64,000 nt of DNA, taken from contig JAQFVV010013347.1 of the NCBI GenBank assembly GCA_028023455.1, forward strand, positions 85,720 through 149,719, written 5' to 3'. Position numbers and translations under genes: made by a program. The notes under the pieces were generated by a model. The model saw nothing but the letters and a program-made list of their open reading frames with translations. It did no database searches and had not been told where the DNA came from. Shown here piece after piece: positions 35,961 to 51,099 of this stretch; the first letter of the stretch is position 1, and each line of letters starts with the position of its first letter. Source of the DNA: Epiperipatus broadwayi (lineage: Eukaryota > Onychophora > Udeonychophora > Euonychophora > Peripatidae).

Positions 35961-37322
35961 AAAAAAACTTTGTTGCCTGATTATTTCTTCTCATAGTAAA
36001 ATCTTGGATTATAACTTTAATAAGTTTTGTAGTCATTTTAATACTCCACTTTACCCCCACCCTCCTTTTTTTTGTGGAGTGGAAGTAAGCTTCGTCAGCT
36101 AAAAGAAAAAAAGCTGTCCCAACAACTTTTCTCTCTGTTAAAATGCTACAATTAAATGTAGAAAGTTTCTTTTAATCAGTGATTAAATAAAAATATTAAT
36201 TTGAATATAGATAAAATTATGAATTTATATAAATATTTATATGTGTGTGAATTTGAAATTAATATAAGAGTTATAATTATATATGTTTATGAGTGATTGT
36301 AAGCATTATAACGAATGAGATGAACGTGGGTGTAGAGCTGAGATAATCTTTTTTTTTTAATTTTATTTTAACCAATTGGGAATGTAAAAATAAGTATCGT
36401 TGTTTTAATATTTAATATGTTACTGTTTATTATTATTTTTAATAAGGTGAAGTCTTATTATCATATATAATTTAACTGTTACAAATTCACATGAATGATA
36501 CTTGCAGAATAGGTAATAAGAAATAAATATTTTTATGGAGAAATATTTATCTTAATTTATTTTACCTAAACTCTAAAGGTATATCAAATTCAGAAATAGA
36601 GAAACTATTGCAATTCTTTAATGAATACCCATATTTTAAAAAAAATTCTAGTTTTATATTTGATAATTGAGCAGTTACTTTTTATTCTAAAGTTTATCCG
36701 CTTTAAACCATTAATAGCAAATCAAGTAGCCTGGACTGAAGACGTTTCAAACTATATAGCAATCTACAAACTAGAGAGAGAATTTTTCAATAATCAATTT
36801 TACAATTTTTCTAATATAATGTATCCTTACCATTTTTTTTTTTACTTTTTATATTTCTAATAATTCCAAAATGATTTTATCAATAAAAACATTTGTATGA
36901 AAAGATGTGGGACACATATATATCTTCTATATTTTTGGGTTAACAGATAACTTTTTAAATGATATAATTTTGGAACTTTTTTTAAATGTATTCATCACTC
37001 TTGGAATAAAAATATCTTAATTGAAAGCTTCCAGTTCTGAAATAAAATTAATAAAAATTTGACTTATAATGCATTGGATATTATGAAGTGAATATTCACA
37101 ATTTTTTTTTCGTTCTTACTTTTTGCAGAAATATTTAACACATTCTTAACAACAGCTTTTCTAGAATCCATTCTTTGATTTACGTACAAACATTTATTCC
37201 TGGTCAGAGCAACATATAAAAAAATATTTTTCATCAAAAAATATCTATTAAAAATTCAGCAAATTTCTTCGAAAATTCTTGATGATACATATTAAAAAAG
37301 TCTTGATCATAAAAAAAATCAT
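35961..37322. other. A+T-rich tract, nothing recognised
   Basis: A C-rich/T-rich strip at 36051-36075 (CTTTACCCCCACCCTCC) lies upstream of the possible minus exon and might belong to its promoter. The 79-codon frame at 36621-36860 is at chance length. Confidence 0.35.
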
Positions 37323-37781
37323 TTAATAAAAAAAAGACCCATTTATTTCTTCTAATGTCCTATGTGGAGTTGGTACAGTGATAAAGTGGCAGGCTTTGAA
37401 GTTCCTAAAATTATCAGTCATATCATAATTACTATTTGTCTGCAAAATATTTAACAAAATAATAGTGTCAAACATAGTGATAGTAAATGAAAGATGACTG
37501 TTTATAAAAAAGATTAGATTCACTCCAAGACAAATCTACACCAAATAAATTTTCTTCTTATCTACCTTTATTAAAGTTTCCTCTTTGTCAAAGTAGCTAA
37601 TATCTATTTGGAGTGGTGGTCTTCTATTCAAAATACCTAAAGTCATTAAATGCTTAAAAACAAAAATTGACTTAAAAAATGCTCTACAATAAAAATTAAG
37701 TTCAAATGACTGTAAATTATAAGGACATAAATTTGGATACAATTTTTTCCTATGTTTAATTCTTTTACTTTTATTCAGCAA
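37323..37781 (-). pseudogene. Unrecognised 153-codon frame with one stop
   Basis: Two minus frames (37781-37536 and 37523-37323) are in phase and separated by one TAG. Readable blocks are NLQSFELNFYCRAFFKS, NRRPPLQIDISYFDKEET and FRNFKACHFITVPTPHRTL. I do not recognise the family; it could be a decayed transposase or viral-like gene, or chance. The first frame has no good ATG (begins at TTG). Confidence 0.2.
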
Positions 37782-38110
37782 TTACTTTCAAAATAGAAAG
37801 TACAAAAAATCATTTATATTTTATAGTAGAAATATGACAACATTTGAAGGTCTTCATCAAAGATTAAAACCTTAATTTTAATCCTACTAAGAAGTATATT
37901 CACCCTTTCATTTAAACAAAAAAGAAGTTGCTTCATAATAAAAAGCTGAAGTACATGATCTTACATTATTGGTGATAATTGAGAATCCTTTTTGACTATA
38001 GCCTATATTATTTTATTTTAATTTATCAAAAACTAGACATATTTGAAATAATCTCAAGACTAATACCAATTAAACCTATAACAAAAATACTTTAAAACAA
38101 CTTTCTTATC

Positions 38111-38334
38111 AAAACAGGCAAAACTCTCCATACAGTATTGCCACTCAGTGCAAGCCAAAGTAATCAATGGATGCCAGAAGGCTTGTGCATAAAAACTCTA
38201 TCTAATGCACAAGCCTTCTGGCATTCATTGATTACTCTGGCTTGCACTGAGTGGCAATACTGTATGGAGAGTTTTGACTGTTTTAATAAAAGTTATAAGC
38301 AAGCATAAGAAATAGTGATCATGTGATGTTTATT
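38111..38334. mobile_element. Family-A foldback element, 80-bp arms, 13-bp TSD
   Basis: Arms 38111-38190 and 38205-38284 are almost perfect inverse copies around a 14-base loop (AAAACAGGCAAAACTCTCC ... GCTTGTGCAT). A tail (AATAGTGATCATGTGATGTTTA) follows. AACTTTCTTATC(A) at 38099-38111 and 38335-38347 is the target duplication. The central part with the hammerhead is missing, so this is the short hairpin form. Confidence 0.88.
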
Positions 38335-38347
38335 AACTTTCTTATCA

Positions 38348-40200
38348 CTTGCATATTCCAATGGTGATACAATGCTTGTTTTTGGTAAAAAATATTTTGC
38401 ACCAGACTTCATAAAATTAAATATTACTATTAAAAATATTTTTGCTTCACATAACTCTTTAGTTTCTAGCTGACTTCCACTTTTATCTCATATTCCTATA
38501 ATAAATGTTAAAATTAATACTTCTTAGAAAATGTATAAAAAATCTTGCATTCATAATCTATTTTTAAAGTTAAGATCTTTTGGATTGACAAATATTTAAG
38601 GCAAATAAAAAAAATAAATTTCATGCAAGATCTAAAACAAATTTGTTTCCCCTCTCAATAAATCGATTTCATGAGCAGCAGATATTTGTGTTCTGAACCC
38701 ACAGCTCCAAACACATTTTTTTTGCCTTTCCATCTGGTAGGGAAGTTAAATACCTGGAAGTTATGTATTTTGGATTGCTTGCTCTTCTCCAAATACGTAA
38801 AATCAGAATTTCACAACAAAGCTTTTTATATAATACAAGGAGTACAGTTACAGTATTTTAATTCAACTATGTCTGCTTTAAGTAATTTCCACTTTCTCCT
38901 GTATAATACTATAAATTAAAACAAATAATTGACCAGGATAAGAATAAATGTCACTAGATAATAATGGCACTTTATTCTCTCAAATTTATATGGTAGCATT
39001 TGTGTTGGATGGGTCTCAGATATTTCATAAAATTCTAACCACTAGGTTTTTCTCTTCAGCACATCACTTTCAAATTAACTTTTTTTACATTCAATCATTC
39101 GTAATGGCACACATGTTATCATATGCAGAATGTTTCAGGGGTAATATTCTCCTATATTCTTCTAAAAGCATTCAATGATTATGAAAATAGTCCAATACAT
39201 AAGTATAAAAAAAAATAAACAAGGACTTCATATGTATATAATATAAATACAATTAAAATTATAATTGAATGTTTAGTCACATAATTTGATATAATTATTT
39301 AAGTTTATTTTTTATAATTTATTATATATTGTGCCCTTTTGTATGGGTCACCATTTAAGTTTTGTGCTAATTTAGTGGAAAATTTTAAATTTAAGAAGTA
39401 TTTTAAAGATGTGATGTTGACTTTGCTTGTGGTAATGTTACCATAAGTTTAATTAAAGCAATCTATGAGTGTTTGATATGTGAATTGTGTTGATCTTGGG
39501 AAGATATTTAAGATGATGATGATTATATTATAATACTGCATTAATAAATTTAATAACAAATGTTTAGAGCTAAAGTATTTAAAAGACAAGTTTAAATTAG
39601 ACAAAAAATATTTATTTAATTCAAAATATATGTTAAAAGTGAATAAAAATATTTTAAATTATAAGTATTTAAATTGAGATTAATATTTGATTTTAATCAT
39701 ATCAAATAATTATTTTAAAATCTATTATAATATCTTAAATATTTAAAAATATTTATTTTAAAAAAGCAATTGTTAAGTTTATTTTTAGCAAGCGTTCTTG
39801 TGTTATAAAGAACAGATGTTATACACACGCGTGGAAGTTGTCTAATAAAGTTGCATAATTATTTTAGAAAATCATGTTGTAAAATTTATAAATAATACGT
39901 GAGTTATCACGAGATAAAAATAAAGATATTAATGTAAAATATTAAATTTGATTTTAAAAATATTGTCTTAAAAATATAACGTATTTAAAAAGATCTAATT
40001 TATTTTAAATGATCTTATAAAAGTTAAGATTTAAATCAAGTGAGAAATAATATTTCAAAAGAATGTTTAATAGATTTGAATAAATGATAAATATTGTTTT
40101 AAAAGAATTTGATAAAATATCAAATATTAAATAAGTCATTATTATTTATTTTTAATATTGTGTTGGTAAATATGTAAATAAGAAATTTTGATTGTTTAAA
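38348..40200. other. A+T-rich tract with chance-length frames
   Basis: Frames of 82 and 76 codons at 38671-38919 and 38948-39178 (plus) are slightly less A+T-rich than their surroundings but show no domain, and are not called. Confidence 0.4.
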
Positions 40201-40204
40201 CCTA

Positions 40205-40275
40205 CCAATCAGATAAGGAGTTTCTGGCAGTATATAAGCTGGATTCAATTGTGGAGGGGGTCTCTCTACAATAAA
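40205..40275 (+). promoter_or_regulatory. CCAAT/TATA promoter-like cluster followed by AATAAA
   Basis: CCAATCAG (40205-40212), TATATAAG (40231-40238) and AATAAA (40270-40275) follow each other at promoter-like spacing. A CCAAT/TATA pair would start RNA near 40262. A poly(A) signal so close downstream is typical of the U3-R part of an LTR, so a decayed LTR is the main alternative to a host promoter. No second copy was found in the window. Confidence 0.35.
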
Positions 40276-40463
40276 CTTCTAAGTCGTTTGTGCTATTAAA
40301 AAAATAGCTGAGTAAATTTATAAACGCTCTTAAAATCAGTTGTAGAATCATAAGAGTGTTATTGAATAATTTATAATATTTTTAAAGTAATGAATATGCA
40401 GTAGAAACTTAATATTCCCTATCATCTTCTCAATATCGAAACTCAATTTACGTACAAATAATC

Positions 40464-40676
40464 ATGGAAACCTCACACATCGGAGAAATATATCAGAAAC
40501 TTTCTGCTATAGAAGTAACAGACGCTGGATTAGTACATAAAACTACAAGATGGAGAAAAGTAGTATTTTGGACTATAAATAGTTTTCAAAAGTTAAATTA
40601 CTATTGTCTATTACTAATAGATATTTTAAAGAAATATAAATATTTCTGTAAAAGAAAGTATTTTGACAAATTATAG
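40464..40676 (+). CDS. 70-codon frame downstream of the promoter-like cluster
   Basis: Begins METSHIGEIYQKLSAIEVTD, with non-repetitive N-terminal composition, and lies about 200 bp after the predicted RNA start. Length is at chance level, no domain was recognised, and the C-terminal half is Lys/Tyr-rich low complexity. It might be a first coding exon or Gag start if the cluster is real. Confidence 0.15.
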   Translation: METSHIGEIYQKLSAIEVTDAGLVHKTTRWRKVVFWTINSFQKLNYYCLLLIDILKKYKYFCKRKYFDKL

Positions 40677-40680
40677 AAGT

Positions 40681-43600
40681 AAAAGATGTATCTTAAGGAA
40701 AGATATAAGATGCAGTAGTAATTTTAAATAAATACTTGCCTTGTTAAGTCTTTATGCTTAAAAGACTAGAGATTGATAATTTGAAAAGGCAAATATATTA
40801 TAAGTATAAGTATTTTAAAAAATCGTAATATAATGAAATTATTTTATTAAAGTTATCTAAACGCTGGACGTTATAGATGGAAAAATTAATTCTTACCGGA
40901 ATATGGTATTTACAAATGCGCAAGTAATACATGGATATCCAAATCAAGTTAAACTAAGCCAAGCCAAACTAAGTTGATTTAAAATAATTGAAGGATAATT
41001 TTATAAATTATAACTTAGTTTTGAAATAATAACTTTTTGAATAATATTCTATGAAGAACTGGATCCAGAGAATTTATAAACTATCTTTGAATTTTATTTG
41101 TTTTCTTGGGAACTTATTTTTATTTTTTTAAAAAGAACGTTATCATTTATTTTTATTATAAACTTTCAAGAAGCACGTGATACAACGGAACAGGAAATAG
41201 TGTTTTATTGACTTTATACGGAGGATATTTGTTAGAACTTTATGGTAGGACAAAAATCAACGCTGGACTATGTAATATGATTTTTTTATTTTATTTATTT
41301 AACATAAAATTTAAATATTATTAAACTCTTAAAAAGTAGGTTAGGTACATTTATTAAATAGTAACTTAAAAATAATATAATAATTAATTACATAAACTTA
41401 TTTTATAATTAATATAACACGGAATATTCTAATGAATGTTTATGAGTGAAAATGTGAATGATTTTTATTTTATGAAGCTGCAAATTCCGAAGAATACTGG
41501 ATAGCAGAATGGACAATATTATTATTATGGTAAAAAATATTGTATAATGATTTTTAATGAATTTAATATGTTTTTCTTTAGATCAACTGAATATTATGTT
41601 GTTGTAGAATGAATGGATAAATATATTATGAAAACACATACATTACAAACTTTATTAAAATATGCATAATTTTTAATTTATAATATAAACATGATACAAC
41701 ATTATGTAAAGGCTTAGAAATAATTATATGATTCTTTCGTAAATAATTTTGATATTTTTTATTTATGCTTAGTATTAAAATGATGTTTATTATTTATCTT
41801 AATAATTATTTTATTTTTGCAAGTCAGAAAAGGATTTTAAAAGTCTATTTTATTTTCTGTTTATTAGATAAGTTAAGTTACGTTATGAGTAGAAGCCTAT
41901 ATTTAGATTGAAAAGTTTACTAAGTATAGACAATATAGTATGAGTAATTTGGATAATGAATATTTTATTTGAAGTTGATGTTTATTTGTTTTCCGGAAAA
42001 TGTTTTAAATGAGTTTAGAATATGTTTTATAGATAGAAATTTATTAGAAAGGTTAGTAAAGCACATAGGGTAAATAATGATTTTACACAGAAAGGAATCA
42101 TAAAATTTATCTAATGTAATGTTTTATGAATTTAAAATTGATAAATGATTTAAATATTAGTGTTTGAATAATACAAATATAGAATGCATATTTTATAAAA
42201 CATATAACAGGAATTACATTAAGTAAAGTATAAGTACAGTCAATTATTTGTTTACATTACAAAGACATCTTAATTTTATATAAAGCTATTAGGCAATGCT
42301 AATAACAAAGTGAATACATGATAATATATTATAAATGATATTTAATTAATGTAGTTATTTAATTAATAGAGCTACATTATGTACACATGTTACATAATTA
42401 GTCTTGACATATTGTTATTTGTAGTAATTAAAGTACAACTATTTATTTAAAATCTAAGTTTAAGGAAAACACACTGTAATCATATTAATATAACATTTGA
42501 AGGAATGTGTAATTGCTTATTAAGTACATGAGTTAATAACAGTGTAAGCCTCTTATATTTGTATTCCTATTTTTATTTTATTTGTTGTCATAAGTTATAA
42601 ACTGTAAATAGTGTAAATAAATTTTTATTTGAAGTTATTGTAAATAAATTTGTTAATTTGTTTTAAAAGTGTGTCGAGTTTCATTATTTTTCACCTCAGC
42701 ATTTTGACATCAGATGATTTGAAATAAACATAATATTTGCACAAAATTGAATTTGTTATTATTATTTAGAAATGAATACAATATTTACTTAACATTATTT
42801 TATAAGAATTGATTGACATGAACATAAAATATTGCAATGGTCATAAGATGTTATAATGCACATTATAAGAATACAATTTTGTTTATTGCCACAGATTATT
42901 AAAGCTAAGATTTTAATCTATTTTAAAATGAAGATACCGTATAAAGTAGAAGATCTACATATAATTATTTATTTACTTAGTGATTAATTATATCATAGAA
43001 ATAGATGAAATTAAATTACACTCTAAGATTAGTATTATTATTATTATTAAATAAGTTAGGTGTATTTAAGTTTGATATAAAATCCCACATCATACTTATT
43101 TACATAATTTATTATTATTTTAAAAAACGCTTAGAAGAACCTGAGATTATTTAATTATATTTTAAGTTAAAAAGTTAGAATTATTTTAGTATTATTAAAG
43201 ATAATTTATTTCATTTAAAAGCCATAAGAATGCTATAGATGTAGTGGTAAAGTGATAGGGTAGTGATAGTATTCTTATGCCATTGAGACAGTATCTTGGG
43301 AGATATTGACTCAGTGTAAATCTGCTTATTGCTTTGTAACTTTACTTCGCAGTCTCATAATTTTATAAATACTTATTTAATTAATATAATCTAGAACTAT
43401 ATTGATTTTTGATGATTGATAATAAATTTAATTAATATATGATAATATAAAAGTATATTAAAGATAGATATGCAAATTTTAATTAAGCATAATAATGTAA
43501 CTGAGCTAGTTGAATTTTAAACTATTTTATATATCAAGAAGTAAGGGTACAATATAAAATTTTGTTTTATGTGTTTAATTTTTTATAATAGAATATTTAT

Positions 43601-44120
43601 ATATTTGTATGTTTTACAACTCAGAAGAAAAGTGTTGAACAGTCAAAACTTCGAAAGTGCGAAATAAAAAGCATTGCATTGTGTGAAGTGCATAGAAGAA
43701 TGTTTTATTATCAATTATATTAATCATTTATTTTCTCAACACTACATATTTAATAGCATGGTTTACTTAAGGTTTGCTAAAATTTATATCTGAATTGTTA
43801 TTTGAAACTTTGTGCTGATTAGATTGAGACTTTTTCAAACATCACTACTAATATAATATTTATCATCTGAAAAATAACGATTAATTTGCTACCTACATCA
43901 AATCATAGGTTTTTTAAAAAATGAGTAATTTTCATTTAATAGATTACTACAAGGGGACATGATTTGCAAGTTTATTAAAATAACTTATAGAAATTTTAAT
44001 TTTTAAAAGATTTTTATCCTATAAAATTTTACAACCTTATTATTTAAAAAAAAAATTATATTTTTCTAAATACTGCACATTTAATAGCCATTGTTTGTTC
44101 ATCCACAGCAAACTTTGGAT
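40681..44120. other. Long A+T-rich tract, nothing firm
   Basis: Only short frames. At 43225-43320 a segment with TGTAGTGGTAAAG (tRNA A-box-like), followed by GATATTGACTCAGTG, could be a SINE relic, but no B box or TSD was found. Confidence 0.4.
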
Positions 44121-44124
44121 TTTA

Positions 44125-45306
44125 ATCAACCAAAAAAATAAGCTGGATTTAAAAGTTGTTTTAGTACACTGGATCATATTCAAGTATTGAGAGAAGTTGT
44201 AGAAAAGACTAATGAATATCAGTTGCCATTATGTTTTGGATTTCTAGATTATACAAAGCTATTTGATTCAATTAGTCTTTCTTCAGTGATTAAAACATTG
44301 GATTATCAAGGTATAGATACAGGATACTCTCATAATTTGAAAAATATTTATAAAAATGCCATAGCAATAATTAGATTAGATGATGATACTAAGAAGATTA
44401 ATATTGAGATGGATTTACAACAGAATAACTTCATATCTCCATATCTCCAAAACTTTTTACAGTATTTTGTAAATAAAAATGATAAGCTAAGATAGTAAAA
44501 GTAAATAGAGATTATGTAAGTCATGTAGATTTTGCAGATGATGCAGTTTATTTTCAAAAATAATGCTTTAAAGTTACAAGAAAAGATGCAAGAGTTATCA
44601 GATGAAAGTAAGAAAGTAGGACTAAAGGTAAATATTAAAAAGACTACAGAAATATTCAATGAATTTTCTCAAAAGAAGAAAATAAAGATTGATAATGATG
44701 AGTTAGAAGAAGTTAACAACTACAAATACCTTAGTCAGATTGTTACTACAGATGGAAACATAATGGAATTAATCATAGAATTAAATTTGGTTGGAGTGTT
44801 TTTGGTGGGAATAACTTAATATTAAAAGAACATATGCCTATGTGTTTGAAAAGGAAGTTTTTTAAATGTGATTTACCAGTTTCTACATATGGATCTTAAA
44901 CATGGATGCTTAACATAAGAGTAATACAGAAACTTCAGACCACTGAATAAAATATGGAGAAATGCATGTTAGGAATAACAAGAAGGGATTGAAAATGAAA
45001 TACATGAATGAGAGAACAAATGGGTGTTACTGGTATCATTAAAAATTAAAGGATTAAAGTGGAGCTGGACTGGATGTATTGATAGAAGAGATAATAATAG
45101 ATGGACATTTGAAGTATTAAACTGGATTCCAAGCAATTGTAAAAAACATAAAAAGAGACCACACATGAGATGGATGGATGAAATAAGGAAGATTGATAAG
45201 GTGATGTGAAGAAGAGAAGCTTGAGATCAAAGAATATGAATTGAATGTGGAGAGACCTTCATCCTGCAATGGATCAATAATGATTAAAAATGATGATGAT
45301 GGTGAT
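44125..45306 (+). pseudogene. RTE-type LINE reverse transcriptase, 3' half, broken
   Basis: The plus strand reads AGFKSCFSTLDHIQVLREVV, then CFGFLDYTKLFDSI (RT block with the first catalytic Asp), and GIDTGYSHNLKNIYKNAI. The FADDA block with the catalytic pair (HVDFADDAVYF) is in another frame at 44521-44550. SDESKKVGLKVNIKKT, NNYKYLSQIVTTDGN, LKWSWTGCIDRRDNNRW and KKRPHMRWMDEIRK follow in order. This is the RTE-clade arrangement, including the C-terminal W-x-G-HI-x-RR and RGRPxxRWxDxIR blocks. It ends in CATCCTGCAATGGATCAATA and a TGATGA-rich tail, as RTE elements do. At least three frame breaks. The N-terminal endonuclease is missing (5' truncation). Confidence 0.88.
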
Positions 45307-45528
45307 ATAATAATAGAATTTTACAGCACTGATGTTTATCTTAGTTATATAAAATCTTGAACAGCCAGCACAGATAGATTCATTTTTTTTATTTTGATAC
45401 TAGAGATATTGTATAAACATAGCCAATATGTGAAAAATTGATCACACTATTTTAAATATGTCTACTAAAAATTTGCAATAAATTTGGTTGAAGTAGTTAT
45501 GTTATTATGATAATTTTTTTTAAATGTT

Positions 45529-45621
45529 GTCAAGCATTGGTGGTTGAGAGGTCAGCGACAGTTGTTCCGGGTTAGTGGATTCACTTCCCAGCTAATGCTA
45601 TGACACATGAGAGAAAAAAAA
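45529..45621 (+). mobile_element. tRNA-derived SINE, second copy
   Basis: TSD of about 15 bp, A-T7/8-AAATGTT, at 45513-45528 and 45622-45636. The body matches 6475-6580 but lacks the CTGCTTTACAAGCAG anticodon arm, apparently removed between the two CAG triplets. A-box TGGTTGAGAGG is kept; the B-box is weakened (GGATTCACTTC). Confidence 0.85.
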
Positions 45622-45636
45622 ATTTTTTTAAATGTT

Positions 45637-46089
45637 AATTTCGTAAATGAAACAAATCAATATGGAATCTATATTGCATTTTAATAGCTAGATCAATCTT
45701 TTTATCTGAAAAGTCATTAAGACATTTAAACTAATCCATATTTTCAAATTTGAGTCATCACTGAAGTAGCTGAATTATTGTAAACATTAGTCACTAAAGT
45801 ATTTTTGTATGTTCCATCTAAGTATTAAGTCATTAGCATATTATAATTTAAAACAAAAATAGATTTAAGTTTTTGTCTGTACTTTTAATCAACTCAAATC
45901 AAAGGAACTATTTTCAAATGTATATTGTATTTTAGTGACAATCTTATGAAATTGGTTATGAATTGTTTCAAAAACTGCTAACATAAAAAAAAAAAAAAAA
46001 CAATGTTGGATCTAATACATTTTTTGTTTAAAATCAACCTTTTTCTTTTTCTCTTTTTTTTTTTTTGCAAAAGCACCAAATTTTTCAAC
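45637..46089. other. A+T-rich spacer between two SINEs
   Basis: Poly-A and poly-T runs at about 45985-46003 and 46052-46067. Nothing else was recognised. Confidence 0.5.
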
Positions 46090-46106
46090 AACAATGATTC
46101 TTTTAC

Positions 46107-46174
46107 TGTCAAGCGTTGGTGGTTGAGTGGTTAGCGGGTTCGCTTCCTGGCCGATGCTATGACACATGAAAAAG
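46107..46174 (+). mobile_element. tRNA-derived SINE, shortest copy
   Basis: TSD AACAATRATTCTTTTAC at 46090-46106 and 46175-46191 (one mismatch). The body of 68 bp retains TGGTTGAGTGG (A box) and GGGTTCGCTTC (B box) but lacks everything between the two AGCG repeats of the longest copy. The short poly-A tail is interrupted by G. Confidence 0.85.
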
Positions 46175-46382
46175 AACAATAATTCTTTTACATCATCATG
46201 TGGCAAGTGAATAATGTAAATAAACTTTTGTGGATAACATTGTAAAAAACCTTTTGATTAATTCAGGAAAAAAATCAGATTAATCAGTAAAAAAATTATA
46301 AATTGAATTTTTATTCGTAATAATTATCTTGCATTTGTCTAGCAAAGAAAACCATGTCTGTACACTTTTTGATACTCTAAAT

Positions 46383-48589
<2,207 letters not shown>

Positions 48590-48597
48590 CTCTAAAC

Positions 48598-50387
48598 CAC
48601 ACTGAGTTCATGTATGATAGAAAGCAAACAGTTTGATAAAACACTTGCAAGTACTTTTGTTGTAAAAGATAAATTTATGATAAGTTCTATAGACTGTTTG
48701 CTTAAATTATTTTTATACATTGAAACAATAAAACCATCCTTAAGATTATTATGCGATATTTCATGGGTTTATATAGTTTTAAAAAAATTCAATAGTTTGA
48801 AACTAATATACGATTCCCCTATTTTAAATTTTTATCAAGATCAATATTTTATATTAAATTATAATAGTTTGTTTTATCATCATTAATTTGAATACATCTA
48901 TTTTTATATTAAAAAGATAATTAGATCGATATAACAATCTTAGCATTTTTGTATCATTATTCAAGAGACTATCAAAATATTTTGTCCATCTTTTTTAAAA
49001 TGTCTTCAGTATTATTTAAAAAAAAAACAACTATTCACTGAGTTATTAAAAATATGATATCGTAATGTACTTTTCTTCTTGTAAAAAAAATCTAAAGTGA
49101 TACCAGCAAGTGATAATACCTTCTTTGCCTAATTATTCTATTGATTTTGGGGCAGATAACTTACTACACACAACAAACATACGCATATATATATATATGA
49201 ATCCATAAAATATTTTCATATGTAAGTATAGAATCTTAATAATAAATTTAATTTTATAAATGTATAACTCTTTGGAAAAGTATACCTTTACAAAAACCAA
49301 TTCATATGTTTTTTTCCCCTATTACTTTTTCCCTAATACTGATACATTTAGTTATTATATGCAGGATTTCCAAGGCATTATAATAAATATAATACACCAT
49401 ATATTATATGCAAAGCTATGGTCATATTTTTGTTCACTTAGATGAGTCAAACATTAAGCGCCTCTTTCTTCTCCTAATATTAAACTAGCTCTTAATTATA
49501 ATATATGAATAAATCTTGCAGTTCTATTGTTACAACAAGTTGCAATTAAATAAAAAATGGATAAAATAAATTCACATCACCATAATTTGGCTATATGGTC
49601 TATATATATCTAAAATATATGGATTCATTGAACTCAGGCATCTATATGTATTTTTTAGAAATATATTTCTCTATAATAATAGTTTAATAGATTTAGATTT
49701 TAAAAATAAAGAAAATAGCTTAATTTTTAAAAATTAGTGCTCTAAGAATTTTTCTACCTACTTGCCCACATTATGACACTAGTTGCATATTTTTATAATT
49801 ATTAACCTTTCCATATTTTAATGCTTTTCGTATCATCTCTTAGTGGTAATTTGAGTTTTAGTTCAACATTTTATTTTATCATTAAAACTTTTATTCTCTA
49901 TTATGAATCAATAAATTATATTTGATTTATTAGAAATATAAAGTTACAAGTGAAAAACATCCTAAAAATCCAATTGAACTTTGCAAGTATAGAAAAAATA
50001 ATATTTAAATACAAGAATGATATATATATATATTGGAGTTTGGATGTACTTTTTTCTTATTGAATGATTATCAAAACACTAGTAAAAAAATAAATTAATG
50101 AAATCTTAGTTAATTGTAGTTCATTTCTAAAGCCTGAACAAATTATTTTTAATTCATTACAAAGCTATGAAATGATTTTTTAAAATTTGAAATTGCATTT
50201 ATAATTATTAAAACATCACAAAAGTTTAGCAGACGGTTACAATTATAGTTTCATTTTAATTGCTATAACAAATTTTTTAACTATACTTTTTAAAATAAAA
50301 CTTTTAAATAAAATCAAACTATAGACACAAAAATATTTTTTTTACTAATTACTATACAAATATTTTCTAAAAATAATCATAAATATT
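48598..50387. other. A+T-rich tract, nothing recognised
   Basis: A 90-codon frame at 48614-48886 is at chance length. A short (TA)n lies near 49184. Confidence 0.45.
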
Positions 50388-51099
50388 TAAATGTTGAAAA
50401 GACTAAAGTAATGTTTAATGGATTTTCTCAAAATATGAAAATAAAGATGGACTTTGATGTGTTAGAAGTTAACAGCTACAAATATCTTGGTCAGATTATT
50501 AATACAGTTTGGAAACATAATGGATGGAATTAATCACAGAATTAAACTTTGTTGGAGTGCTTTTGGTAGAAATAACTTGATATAAAAATTAAATATGCCT
50601 ATAAGTTTAAAAAGAAAGGTTTTTAATAAATGTGTTTTATCAGTTTTTACTTATGGATCTGAGAATTGAACACTTAATAGAAGAGCAATACAGAGACTTC
50701 AGACCACTCAAAGAAGTATAGAGAGATGCATGTTGTAAGTAACAAGAAAGAAGTATAGAGAGATGCATGTTGTAAGTAACAAGAAGAGATCGAAAATGCA
50801 ATATATGAGTCAGAGAACAAAGAAGTGTTACTGACCTCATTAAAAAATTAAAAGACTGAAGTGGAGTTGGGCTAAATATATTCCTAAAAGAGATGATATT
50901 AGATGAACAATTAAAATCTTAAACTGGATTCCAAGAGGTTGTAAAAGACCCAGAAAGAGATAACATGTAAGATGGATGGATGAAATAAGAAAGTGTGCAT
51001 GGGTGATGTGGAGAAGAGAAGCTAAAGATTAGAGAAGATGAATTGAATTGGTGAGACCTTCATCCTGCAGTGGATTGATAATGGTTGATGATGATGATA
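50388..51099 (+). pseudogene. RTE-type LINE 3' end, second copy
   Basis: Reads NVEKTKVMFNGFSQNMKIKM and EVNSYKYLGQIIN, then homologous but frame-broken sequence to CATCCTGCAGTGGATTGATA and a TGATGATGATGATAA tail. It is colinear with 44625-45306. A 37-bp tandem duplication (50712-50748, 50749-50785; AGAAGTATAGAGAGATGC) lies in its middle. More strongly 5'-truncated than the first copy. Confidence 0.85.

Noticed and set aside
43225-43320. tRNA A-box-like segment, possible SINE
   Set aside because: No B box, tail or TSD found.
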